From: Conchocele bisecta
Lineage: Eukaryota > Mollusca > Bivalvia > Lucinida > Thyasiridae
DNA length: 64,000 nt
Assembly: GCA_029237695.1 (NCBI GenBank)
Contig: CM055265.1
Location: 44,323,331 to 44,387,330 of the forward strand
Direction: 5' to 3'
The notes under the pieces were generated by a model. It made no database searches. It was not told the origin of the DNA and saw only the letters and a program-made list of their open reading frames with translations. Within the stretch, counting starts at the first letter, position 1. Each line of letters opens with the position of its first letter. Below are positions 10,844-20,496 of this stretch, piece after piece. Position numbers and translations under genes: made by a program.

Positions 10844-11151
10844 GGCAGAAATCCAAGCCATCCCAGGTCGGATGGATCTATTTCGGGGGTTTTGCGCTGG
10901 AGAACGGGACATCATCTGCAGGAAATAAACGCTCATAGACGGACAAGTGAATTGACTTCCCCATCATCTTGGTGAATCCCAGAGATGGGTGAATATACAA
11001 GGAACACTAATCGTCATCCTGAACTTCAGCACCCGAGTAATGAAAGCCTGAGAAAGTAGCGGCCCTTAACTTCCACACTATAGTACATCTAATAAATTTA
11101 TATGAAAGTGTTACTGGTCTTGTGTTTAAATAACAGCCTGTTCTAAAATAA
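10844..11151 (+). repeat. Ng1 B2 repeat and right end
   Basis: 308 bp copy of B1 with one extra G in a G run. Ends CTAAAATAA; the next base (11152) resumes the interrupted Polinton ORF. A 60-codon ORF overlapping it is non-specific. Confidence 0.88.
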
Positions 11152-11235
11152 AACAGCTCATTAACAAACGTGTATCACAAACAGAAAAAACATATTTTAT
11201 CGACTACTGATTTGTTGTTAGATATATTAGTTAAA
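11152..11235 (+). pseudogene. Polinton small ORF, 3' part after Ng1
   Basis: Reading LINKRVSQTEKTYFID from 11158 continues the basic small ORF broken at 5264. It then hits a stop near 11208. Removing Ng1 restores the frame across the junction, which shows that insertion caused no net base change apart from ambiguity in the shared TAA. Confidence 0.6.
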
Positions 11236-11276
11236 ATATTTATGTTTAATTTTAAACAGTAGTAAGTTGATTAAGT

Positions 11277-11663
11277 ATGTCACGAGAATTGGTATTAATA
11301 CCAAGGGACAAATACCAAAGGATACTTAGTGCAAATATGATTGATGGCAATATTTTACCTACTAAATAACATGGATGATGAAACAAAAGATGCACATTAT
11401 AATCCACAAAAAGACGATATTCCAGACAAAATCGATACAAATACACCCCAAGGGACAAGGAAACAGTCGAAGAATAAAAGAAAACGAGTCTTGGTTTTGG
11501 TGAAAACCCCGTTATGTTGAATCAATCCGGGGGACGACTGAATAGAAGATTCTCACAAAAGACTTTGAAACAAATAGTTTTGTCACCAAATTATCGTTTA
11601 CCACATAATAGTTTGACAAACACTAGTGAAACATCAATCAAAATAAAATGGTTGAAATGGTGA
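11277..11663 (+). pseudogene. Polinton downstream gene, three frame segments
   Basis: Starts at an ATG with SRELVLIPRDKYQRILSANM, resembling the MxKELVLIPKxKY-type starts of a common Polinton protein. It stops at 11369, continues from 11371 as an acidic then basic stretch (MDDETKDAHYNPQ, SKNKRKRVLVL), and from 11490 as ENPVMLNQSGGRLNRRF, ending at 11663. Two frameshifts. Probably the last recognisable piece of the viral block; function unknown. Confidence 0.45.
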
Positions 11664-12438
11664 AAGTACTCTGAAATATGTATCATGTATTATTCTGATC
11701 AATTTGTGTATGAATACAATGCTATATATGTTCATGTATTACCTGTATGTTATTGTGCATTGCTTTAGCAAATGTGTTAGTATTTAGTAATAAATATATT
11801 AATTAGCTACTATATATGTTTCCATGTTATTTGTAAATATCCAGTCAAAATGTACAACAATGTGGGTAAATGTTCTGGATTTCGCTTTTCAGGTAAATTG
11901 TACCACACCGCAGTCAATTAGTAATATATTCTTCATTATTAAACTCCGTATTATGTGACGGGGATTAGAGTTGTTCTAATGGGGTTTGCATTACGTCTCA
12001 TTCAATAGAATATTTGATAATTTAACTACTGATATATGTTCCACGAGTATGCTTATTCGCATGATTAGCAAGCATATTTTATTTCCACCCTTGGGGACCC
12101 TAACGGAATGAGTGAATCACCAATACAATTCAGTGATGAACCGCCAGGGACACAGGTGCCGATTATTTGTAGGTACGAGTCAACAGAAATTACAGTGACC
12201 GAGCGAATAGTGTAATTTTGATACCGGTATATTCGGTTTTCTGCACGTGACTCAAGAATCCATTGTCTTGCTTTGTAAAACTATTTGGCGACATAATTTA
12301 CGTTCCTTTAACAAGTTCTTAACTATTATTGACTTTGTGGTCTGATCTATGTGACATCAAATTTACGCAAATACTTACTGTGTAATTGTTTTGTTGAAGG
12401 CAATCCGGTTTTGACCGGTTCTCAAAACCATCACTACC
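11664..12438. other. no gene recognised
   Basis: AT-rich sequence with short ORFs only. I see no repeat shared with the rest of the window and no Polinton terminal repeat. Confidence 0.5.
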
Positions 12439-13511
12439 ATGAATTTCAAGCTGTGGCAACTTTGCAGTCAATTTTGGTTATTGTTCACACTGATTAGTAG
12501 TGCCCTGTCGTGCACAAGATTGAGTGTTAATAACTGTATTCCACATTGTGAAAGGATAAACGATGAATGTATTAAAATTCCTGAAAGTTGATATTTGATA
12601 TACATTTCAACCATGACGAAGCAGATCAAAATACTTGGTGACAAAAATGAAACACAATCTGTGCTGCATGTGCCATCCCTTATACAGTGTTACAACTTGA
12701 GTTTGTTGTATCCCACAATACCTCTTGTTTTCAATGGTACTGAATGCAAGCACCAAATGCCAAATTCCACAGAAGTGCTTCTTGCTACGACTATGGGTGG
12801 TAGCCAGTCGACAATGGTTCCATTAACTAGACAGGCTGTTCACACATCAACAACAACAACGTGTGCTGATCACACAACAACAACTAGGGGTGGCGCTCAG
12901 TCAACAGCCATGACAAGGGCTATCCAGACTAACCGTGTTGCGGGTGGTGGTCAGTCGTCTACGATTTCTGTGACTGTGTCGACGACTATGGTTCCATTAA
13001 CAATGACTACACAGGCTGCTCACCCATCAACAACCACGCGTGCTGATCGCACAACAACTAGAAATGGTGTTTGGTCAACAAGGGATACATGAGCTCTTCG
13101 ATCTACGATGACTACGTGTGATGATCGGACAATGAGTAATCGTGTTGCTCGCACAACAACAACAAGAGATGCTACACATGCTCTTCGATCAACAATGACT
13201 ACGATGACTACGGGTGATGATCGGACAATGAATAATCGTGTTGCTCGCACAACAACAACAACAAGAGATGCTACACATGCTCTTCGATCAACAATGACTA
13301 CGAGTGATGATCGCACAATGACTAAACATGATATTCCCTCAACTTATCACACAACGACTACGCTTGCTGATCACACAACAATGTCTACGGTTGCTGATCT
13401 CTCTACAAGTATGCATGCTGCTCTGTCAACGGATATGGCTGGTACTGGTCGAACAACAACTTCATTTCCCAGTGCTTCAGACACTTGGAGTACAGCACTA
13501 ACAAATGCAAA
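12439..13511 (+). pseudogene. Thr-rich mucin-like secreted/membrane protein, exon 1, two in-frame TGA
   Basis: ATG at 12439 is followed by a clear signal peptide (MNFKLWQLCSQFWLLF, then LISSALSC) and a short Cys-containing segment (NNCIPHCERINDEC). A TGA at 12589-12591 interrupts the frame, which then continues unchanged into Thr/Ser-rich repeats (STTTT, THALRSTMTT, ARTTTT). A second TGA lies at 13090-13092. One frame thus spans the region apart from two TGA codons. The reading ends at a good splice donor, GCAAA|GTAAGAG at 13512. Heavy O-glycosylation and cell-surface location are inferred. Comparison of the internal repeats (ACATGAGCTC here, ACACATGCTC elsewhere) suggests the second TGA is a mutation. 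Family not recognised. Confidence 0.5.
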
Positions 13512-14315
13512 GTAAGAGTAATAACCTTCGTATTATTCTTGCATCCTCATTTTCCTTTGTTGCTCTTTTGATAATATTTTAAATTTTTTATTTTTTGAGA
13601 AAGAGAATGCAAAATGTAACACCCGATTTGTACAGAAATGGATACATTCAAGTATTTTAACCATCATCATGATTCTAAATCAGCTGATTCATTGCTGAAT
13701 GAATTTTGACAAAAACGTAGACCCCAACCAATCTTTACATCAGTATGTATGCACTGTTTGCTACACACTACCTGTACAATTGTTTATCATGTTTGTTATC
13801 AGAGTCATCATTACCCCATGTATTGATTGGAATTATTATACATTTTATATCAGATGTAAACTTACACAATGATCGATCGATATCAGGGGTGATAACCGTG
13901 TTTCCTTAAAATAATTAAAAATAGTATGCCCCATTTGCATATTAAAATAGCCTGATACCACCGCACATTGTGTCTTATGGGTTCTTACAACATGTCACAA
14001 ACAACTTAGAATAAAGGATTTTTTGTGACAACTCATTTGAACTGTCTTTTCACAAGATGTTTCAATTTATTGATGCCACAAGCTCATGATTCTACCATAA
14101 TCCATAAAAATATGCATTTTTACTAAAATAGAAGAAAATTGAGCAGGTCGAGTGTCTTGATATACATTGTACCTTGCTGTCTGTTTTATTATAATAGAAG
14201 AAATTGAGCATGTCGAGTCTTGTTCTTAAACATGTCTTGAAACTTTGCTGTCTGATTACTACATATATTTGTACTTTACATGTATCTAATACAGACTTTC
14301 TTATATTCATTTCAG
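13512..14315 (+). other. candidate intron of the mucin-like gene
   Basis: Bounded by GTAAGAG and TTCATTTCAG. Contains a tandem duplication of about 65 bp (14126-14187 and 14189-14260, each with AATAGAAGAAA, TGAGCA, GTCGAGT and TTGCTGTCTG). No other coding signal. Confidence 0.4.
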
Positions 14316-14509
14316 ATTATATGTATGCTGTTATCGCTCTAGGGACAGTTCTAACTTTTACAATAACTGTTTTCGTTAGTGTCCAGATATATGTGAAAAT
14401 TAAGATCAAATTTTGTTTGAAAGATAGAAAGAAGGAACACTTGATGTTATCACCATTTTCTTTTTCCGAAACTCATTTGCGAACTGTAACACCAGTAATG
14501 AAACGTTGA
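14316..14509 (+). pseudogene. candidate membrane-spanning exon of the mucin-like gene
   Basis: Downstream of TTCATTTCAG the frame reads a hydrophobic segment of about 22 residues (YAVIALGTVLTFTITVFVSV) followed by a basic stretch (KIKIKFCLKDRKKEH), which looks like a transmembrane helix with a cytoplasmic tail, ending at TGA 14507-14509. Fused to the exon starting at 12439 it would give a type I membrane mucin. The exon 1 donor phase and this frame differ by one base, so either another donor is used or the gene is broken. Confidence 0.4.
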
Positions 14510-14578
14510 TCTATGTACAAAGTGACAGTGATAAAAAAAATACAGAAGAAAACAATGTTAGTACAAACAAGAGGGCCC

Positions 14579-14740
14579 TAATCACTCGATACTCGATGAA
14601 AATCATGCTTATTGTTCCGGATGATTTCCTCCAGAGGGGCATGCCCCCGGACCCCCCTAGTGCTATCGGGCCCTTCGGGCCATCAACATTGGGCCCCCCC
14701 AATAATGTTCGGCTTCCGCCGCCTATGTAACGTCGTACTT
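14579..14740. repeat. hAT-related fragment plus GGGCATGCCCCC repeat
   Basis: About 55 bp (CACTCGATACTCGATGAAAA through CGGATGATTTCCTCCAGAG) match 15368-15424 inside the hAT element below. They are followed by GGGGCATGCCCCCGGACC, a dispersed motif also present inverted at about 1370. The ORF across it is a chance reading. Confidence 0.6.
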
Positions 14741-15293
14741 CGGTGTTGAGACTGTGTCACCATCCACTTCCTCGTCAGCTAATCCAACAGCTCCATCAGT
14801 ACCCCATCCATCCCCACAGTCCACAGATGATTAATATTTCAGTATGTCCACTACGCTATTATGGCCGTCACATCTAGAATTACGTTTTTTTGCGATGCCG
14901 AAAAAGAAGCATCTGGACATGATTTTCACAACAACACTTTTCCAAATTTTGATTTAGTAAATTTGTCACAATAAAAGTGTCTGAATGTGAAATTACGATA
15001 TAAAAAGCAAATAGAAATGAAGCATAGATCTTTCCTGACACAGTGAAAGATGTACTTGTTGCGAAAATTTAAAGGTTCTTTTTTGCAATGTAATGTGTTT
15101 TTGTGGGTTGCATGTTTTTCTGCCCGACCAGAGATGCCAACCATTCCGGATTTTGGGGAATTATCACGGATTTGTTCTCCAAATTCCGCATTCCGATTTG
15201 TAAGATGAAAACTCCGCAAAAAAAAAAAAATAAAAAAAAAATATTGCTATTATTTTGGCAATAATATGCGAAACTGTTCTACTTAGATTCAAG

Positions 15294-15510
15294 ATGGCTT
15301 CTTCAGTGAAGAAACCGCGCGTTTTACAAAAGTTTAGGGACGAATATGCTCAACTCTGGCCAGTGTTGAAACACTCGATACTGGATGAAAATCATGCTTA
15401 TTGTTCCGGATGATTTCCTCCAGAGTTGTTTGCCATAAACACACTTTCTCTGATGACTTTCTGAAAAAAGCAAAGTCAGCCACCTACCAGAGACTGCACT
15501 GAAGATCTGA
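15294..15510 (+). pseudogene. hAT-type transposase N-terminal (zinc-finger) fragment
   Basis: ATG at 15294 starts MASSVKKPRVLQKFRDEYAQ, then LWPVLK and NHAYCSG. This is the FRxEYxxxWP-type start found in BED-like hAT/KIAA1586-type transposases. Further down, in another frame, come VVCHKHTFSDDFLKKAKSAT and YQRLH. Stops and at least one frame change are visible. Only the finger region is present. Confidence 0.55.
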
Positions 15511-15555
15511 AACAACTGTATGGGTGGGTGGATGTGGGAATACACTAGACCTGTT

Positions 15556-15746
15556 CAGAGCTCCAGTTAAGGTGCGTAATTTGGAGGTAAATTTCTTATT
15601 TCTCCATCAAAGATGGCAAGTTGGGAGTGCTTTAGAATCGTCTCAATGAGACGATTCTGAAGCACTCCCAACTTGCCATTTTTGATGAAGAAATAACAAA
15701 ATTTCACCCCAAGTTGGTCAAATTACGCACCTTAACTGGAGCTCTG
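15556..15746. mobile_element. foldback MITE nested in the hAT element
   Basis: 191-bp near-perfect palindrome: CAGAGCTCCAGTTAAGGTGC at the left, its inverse at the right, and a central GAATCGTCTCAATGAGACGATTC-type hairpin. Flanked by CCTGTT on both sides (15550-15555 and 15747-15752), a 6-bp duplication like that of its host element. Confidence 0.8.
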
Positions 15747-16169
15747 CCTGTTTGTCAGACTTCATGTGTAAGTACACATGTACATGTATGTAAGCATTAC
15801 TGATTAGTATATTATTGCTATGTATCATGATTTTATGAACATTTTTTTCTTATTTCTCCCCAAAGCTCAATTTTGATGATTCCTGAAAAATCCCTCAAAT
15901 TACTTAAAACTAACTCCGATATTCCTGACAACGGCATTTTGTGGTTGGCATCTCTGCCCGACGTTTCGGGTGCACATAGTCATGTAGTTGGCACAGAAAT
16001 GCAGTTTGCTACGTATACATAAAGACCCTGCATATAATGACAGCTAAATATGTTGGAACCACATTTGCTAGTACTTTTACCTTAATTCTTCACAAAATTT
16101 GAGCTTTATAATTATTATATAATTAATCTTGTCCCAGACTACTGCATAATTATATGAAACTAGATTGGT

Positions 16170-17515
16170 CAGTAAGCGAGGCTTACGGAATATCCCCCGC
16201 GTGGGCCCAGGTACCCCTAAAATATGTAAACATTTCCAAGTGTGTGGGCTTGTGACCTTGCTTCTGGGATTAGCGCGAGTGGCATGAACATGAATTTGTC
16301 ACAGGGTGATAGAGGTCCATTGGAGCAATGAGTGTGTGAAATGTGAAGCAGATCCGAGCAAGGAAATAGAAGTTATAACCGATTTCTCTGATGTTATGTT
16401 TTGTAAAGAGACTACCGTATAACCTTGAATTAATGCCCCTGGGGGGCGTTACATTTTACAAAAGGGGGTCGTTTATTAGCCACTAAAAAAAAAAAAAAAA
16501 AACTTACCAAGGGCCGCCAAGGGGGTGTTATTAGGAGGGGGGGTGGGGGGTGTTAATTCGAGGTTATACGGTAAGTATGTGACGTTGACCTCGAGATCAG
16601 CAGCGATTTGTCACAGCATATGAAATATTAAGAATTTTCAATGAAAGAAATAGAAGTCATAACTCTGATGTTAAGTTTTGTAAAGAGACTAAGTATGTGA
16701 CCTTGACCTTGGGATCAGCGGGGGTTGGACAGTCGTAGATTTGTCACAGCATGATAGTACAACCTTAGAGGAATGCACAAGTGAAATAATAAGAATTTTC
16801 AATGAAGGAAATAGAACTTATAACTTATTTCTCTGATGTTAAGTTTTGTAAAGAGTATTTGACCTTGACATTGGGATCAGCGGGATTGGACGGTCGTGGG
16901 TTTGGCACAGCATGGTAGTAGAGCCTTACAGGAATGCATGTGTGAAATATTAAGCATTTTAGATGAAGGAAATAGAAGTTAGAACAATATTTCTCTGATG
17001 TTAAGTTTTGTAAAGAGACTAAGTATTTGACATTGACCTTGGGATCAGCGGGGGTTGGACGGTCGTGGATTTGGCACAGCATGGTAGTAGAGCCTTACAG
17101 GAATGCATGTGTGAAATATTAAGCATTTTAGATAAAGGAAATAGAAGTTATAACAATATTTCTCTGATGTTAAGTTTTGTAAAGAGACTAAGTATTTGAC
17201 CTTGACCTTGGGATCTGCGGGGGTTGGACGGTCATGGATTTGGCACAGCATGGTAGTAGAGCCTTACAGGAATGCATGTGTGAAATATTAAGCATTTTCG
17301 ATGAAGGAAATAGAAGTTATAACAATATTTCTCAGATGTTAAGTTTACGGACTAAGTATTTGACCTTGACCTTGGGATCTGCGGGGGTTGGACGGTCGTG
17401 GATTTGGCACATCATAGTAGTTGAGCCTTACAGGAATGCATGTGTGAAATATCAAGCATTTTAGATGAAGGAAATAGAAGTTATAACAATATTTCTCTGA
17501 TGTTAAGTTTACGGA
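16170..17515. repeat. ~180-bp tandem array (about 6 units) of a mosaic repeat
   Basis: Units carry GGAAATAGAAGTTATAAC, TCTCTGATGTTAAGTTTTG, GACCTTGACCTTGGGATC, GGACGGTCGTGGATTTGGCA and GAGCCTTACAGGAATGCATG. The older, more diverged units lie at 16250-16800 and the most similar ones at 16800-17510. ORFs on both strands here are repeat artefacts. The array starts after a GTCAGTAAGCGAGGCTTACG segment and leads into (ACGG)n. Confidence 0.8.
16440..16575. repeat. inverted sequence around CCTTGAATTAATGCCCC
   Basis: ACCGTATAACCTTGAATTAA (about 16413) is answered in inverse by TTAATTCGAGGTTATACGGT (about 16553). This suggests a small foldback insertion of about 160 bp inside the array, with A- and G-rich centre. 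Confidence 0.55.
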
Positions 17516-17975
17516 CGCACGGACGCACGGACACACGCACGGACGCAGATGCACGCACACACGGACGGACGCACGCACGCACACACACACAGACGGACGG
17601 ACGGACGGACGGACGGACGGACGGGCGGACGGACGGACGGACGGACGGACGGACGGACGGACGGACGGACGGACGGACGGACGGACGGACGGACGGACGG
17701 ACGGACGGACGGACGGACGGACGTTCTTACGGTACTATACTTATGTGGCTTATCACATGTTAAATATTAGCCACATAAAAGGATTTTTAGCCACATAAAA
17801 GAAATTTTTAGGTGGCTCATTGTAACCAACCCTAACCTTTACTAAGTCCATAACCCTGTGGGGCTAGCCACATAAGTATAGTACCGTCAGGGCGGACGGA
17901 CGGACGGACGGACGGACGGACGGACGGACAACCTGACTCCAGTATACCCCCCCACAACTCGTTGCGGGGGGTAAA
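17516..17975. repeat. (ACGG)n / (ACGC)n microsatellite and terminal hairpin of the mosaic repeat
   Basis: ACGC/ACAC repeats (17516-17590) pass into about 33 ACGG units (17590-17722), are interrupted by a MITE, and resume at 17893-17930. The repeat closes with ACTCCAGTATACCCCCC and a CCCCCC..CTCGTTGC..GGGGGG hairpin near 17948-17972. Long DGRT-type ORFs are microsatellite artefacts. Confidence 0.85.
17729..17887. mobile_element. MITE inserted in the (ACGG)n tract
   Basis: Perfect 22-bp terminal inverted repeats: ACGGTACTATACTTATGTGG (17729 on) and its inverse ending ATAGTACCGT (17887). The interior has three GCCACATAA copies. Its presence splits the microsatellite. Confidence 0.8.
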
Positions 17976-18054
17976 ATAACTTTACTCCTTGAAAATGCAA
18001 TAACAGGGTCACATTTTTGTATGTCACGGTCTAAGTTACGCGATTTATTTAAAT

Positions 18055-18190
18055 ATCAGCCTAATATTATGTAAACTATTTGACGACAGTGATTCCAAAA
18101 GTGACAATGACTTAGAGGATGATGAAATTGAAACTACACATGTAGTTACACCTCATCAGATAAGCTGGTATTGGAACAATCCATTGGGAA
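18055..18190 (+). other. possible acidic exon
   Basis: An open frame reads LCKLFDDSDSKSDNDLEDDE, then HQISWYWNNPLGR, and ends at a consensus donor (GGAAG|GTGAGAG near 18190). A possible acceptor (CGACAG or ATATCAG) precedes it. Acidic N-terminal stretches like this occur in several transposase families, but I do not recognise it. Confidence 0.2.
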
Positions 18191-18516
18191 GGTGAGAGTA
18201 ACTCACAAGGTGGCCATTTTATAGATTTTGCAAATGTTTTAATTGATGGGATGTATTACCGACAATCGATAAAATGGCTATATTATGACATTGTACGCTA
18301 TGCTTATAAAAGCTAATATTTTAGCAAAAGTAATTTCAAGTACCTAGTACAATGAAGCCATTGACAGAGTGGTGTAATTGGTTTATGTTGCGCAACAACT
18401 TGGCCATAAGACAAATTACGCACACAGTGCATCTGTCCCAAGATTACCAGGTAAAAGGGACTATTTTTATACTGTAATCAGCACTTATTTAACGTTTTCT
18501 ATACCTCAATTGAACG

Positions 18517-18780
18517 ATGGAGGTGTCTGGATTGAGGGCGGGGGGTGGTGATGGCGCAACACAAGCATCCTCGGCTGAACAAAATCAACACCTTCGAAGA
18601 CTATCAGCACTGAACGGCCACGGCCACGGCTACTGCATGGATGGTAGTGAATTCTTATGTAGCGAATGCGACAGACTACAACGCCGAGTTAAATCATCCA
18701 AGAATCATGTTTTATTTGATAAAACAGACATGCCACAAGGACTGCAGATGTTGGTGATAAACAAGCAAAGCAGGGACTGA
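18517..18780 (+). pseudogene. B-box/TRIM-like gene fragment (copy 1)
   Basis: Starts MEVSGLRAGGGDG, the start shared by the copies at 24.7-28 kb, and keeps GYCMDGSEFLCSECDRLQRR and SSKNHVLFDKTDMPQG. The first Cys pair (CQPCFEDD in other copies) is lost. Only half of the zinc-binding ligands remain, and the frame ends after 87 codons. Interpreted as a decayed, isolated copy of the B-box family to its right. Confidence 0.55.
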
Positions 18781-18813
18781 CACATGGCAATAAGGGAACA
18801 GAATATTATTGTG

Positions 18814-19949
18814 ACTAGTGGTGTAACGATGCATCATCAATTTATCGACTTATCGAGATTGTAATGCTCACAATAGTGCTATTGCGATGGGGTTTTGTAA
18901 TATCGATAAAAATCGCGATAGCATGACGAACTATCGATTGATTTGTCTCGATAGTTTTCACAATATACTTCTTAGAATGACAAATGTGCAAGTTTTCATG
19001 CAACTTTAGCTCAGGTTTGCCGTGATTTTGAGTTGCTAATCGAAGTCCGCAATATCCGTTATCCGGCGGATGATTTGATAGGGCAGAATGTTATACCGCA
19101 CCTTATAAGGTGGGCCTAGGCCCTATGTGAGATATGTTTTTTTGTAGAATTTGAAGTTGGAAGTTTATGTTTCTTGTAGCTATGTCTCATTGAACATAAT
19201 TTAAAGTTACTGTAATGCGATGCAAGAAATGTTGTTCTTTTCGTATCGCAGACGGACAATTATCGCCTTCAAAATCTTCTAAAATCTTTATTGCTCAGCT
19301 TTATTTGTCAAACATAATATCCCAGTGTATGTAAATTACCCGTAGGTGATTGGGCTTGGAATGGGACAGTAAAAACAAACAAAACAGTCATTATAGTGTG
19401 TTTTTCAGGTTTTTTTCATTGATATTGGGTGCCTGGTGGACAATTAAGAAGTTCGCGAAAGTGGCGACTCTGTTCCAAAATTTGCCAAAATTAGGCGTAA
19501 GTGTATTGTTTTCGCATATCGGTATAGTACCAATACACTAGCACTCAGAAACCATTGTTTTTCCTTTCCTCCTGTGTCATAAAACAAATTTCTTGACTGA
19601 CCGTCCCAAGCCAGTACCCTTTTGTCTGTCGACCATTCCAGAGTGGCATACATGTTGGTATAGTTTCAGTGATGAGTCTTTGTATGTAGAATGGTTAGCT
19701 ATAACACTATTTAGGGTATGTTATGTGATTTTATGGACGTTTGTGCTTTTAATCCATTATCTATTAAAATTCTCCATATTTCTATAGTAGCTCAATTTAA
19801 GGCAGAATGTGGAGAGTCACATGGTGGAGTTACACAGCTGCTGTGTGACAACCATTTGATATATTTGCTCCAAACTTGGTAATTAATGTATCAAGGAATA
19901 GAACCTAGTTTTGAATAGTGAATATTGTAGACAGATTTGTAGTGAGACT
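18814..19949. other. no gene; possible hAT end at the left
   Basis: CTAGTGGTGTAACGATGCAT at 18815 resembles the start of some hAT elements and is followed by several ATCGAT/TATCG motifs. No matching right end was found. The rest (to 19949) is non-coding as far as I can see. Confidence 0.35.
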
Positions 19950-20325
19950 GGTTAGACTATACCAAATGGCGCGAAATCGCCCAGGGGGTTAGCATAAGTA
20001 GTCCGGTATAAGAAAATAGTGCAGGCGTTTTGAGGTCCCAGACACAGTTTGCTTGCAAACCTTGATCCATTACTACCCAGTTTCACTCGAGGAACATTTT
20101 GGGGTGCTTTTAACACCAGTTTTTAGCATATTTGTAGCATTTAAAAGAAAACACTGGACCTGTTGGTCACGTGATGTAAACAGAGTTTCCGTGGCCAAAA
20201 AATGTAAACAATATTGGGTGATATGACGAGGCTGGATCTTTCTTTCTTAGCCCGCACTATTTTTTTATACCGGACTACTTATGCATAACCCTGGGCGATT
20301 TCGCGCCATTTGGTATAGTCTAACC
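19950..20325. mobile_element. MITE with ~75-bp terminal inverted repeats
   Basis: Left arm GGTTAGACTATACCAAATGG, GCGAAATCGCCCAGGG and AGTAGTCCGGTATAA; the right arm is the inverse with few differences, ending TATAGTCTAACC at 20325. The centre (about 220 bp) is non-coding. No clear target duplication. Confidence 0.85.
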
Positions 20326-20496
20326 TATAGACTAAACAAGAGTGCCGCAAGTCACAAAATACGCCCGTCGAATATGGGCCAGACAGCGAAGATGCAGAAA
20401 TGTGAAGCTGTCACCAAGGCAAGAAACATTAATGAGAATTTGAAAGTCTATAGCATTATTTCTTCATCTCGTTGTGCTATACATGTATACTAATTG

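Larger units (their letters stand above)
5265..11151 (+). mobile_element. Ng1: Ngaro-type tyrosine-recombinase retrotransposon, full split-repeat structure
   Basis: Left repeat A1 5265-5474; gag, RT, YR and SGNH ORFs 5508-9059; minisatellite 9170-9700; B1 9947-10253 abutting A2 10254-10463; unique segment 10464-10843; B2 10844-11151. A1 and A2 appear identical and B1/B2 differ by about one indel, so the insertion looks recent. The coding part is nevertheless defective: a frameshifted gag, a frameshifted RT, loss of RNase H and of the YR N-terminus, and an expanded A run. No Dam-type methylase is seen, which fits Ngaro and not classical DIRS. The trinucleotide TAA occurs at the left junction, the B1/A2 junction and the right end. 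Confidence 0.88.
15129..15956 (+). mobile_element. hAT-like element (828 bp) with 6-bp direct flanks
   Basis: Ends CAGAGATGCCAACC (left) and GGTTGGCATCTCTG (right) are inverted repeats. CCCGAC flanks both sides (15123-15128 and 15957-15962). The interior holds a decayed transposase N-terminus (15294 onward) and a nested MITE (15556-15746). It is non-autonomous. Confidence 0.75.

Noticed and set aside
5265..11151. Ng1 as an LTR retrotransposon
   Set aside because: Repeats are split (A1...B1A2...B2), there is no integrase or protease, no target duplication, and a tyrosine recombinase is present.
13020..13316. Minus-strand Val/Arg-rich ORF opposite the Thr repeats
   Set aside because: Shadow of the ACA/ACT-rich repeats.
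12439..13515. TGA as selenocysteine or reassigned codon in the mucin-like gene
   Set aside because: No SECIS-like element was seen, neighbouring genes use TGA as stop, and sister repeats have CAT at the second site.
16170..17515. Possible CRISPR-like array
   Set aside because: Units are ~180 bp, contiguous and diverging along their whole length, without short repeats and unique spacers, in a eukaryotic context.
17440..17770. Long DGRT-repeat ORFs on the + strand
   Set aside because: They are translations of the (ACGG)n microsatellite and of the ~180-bp array.
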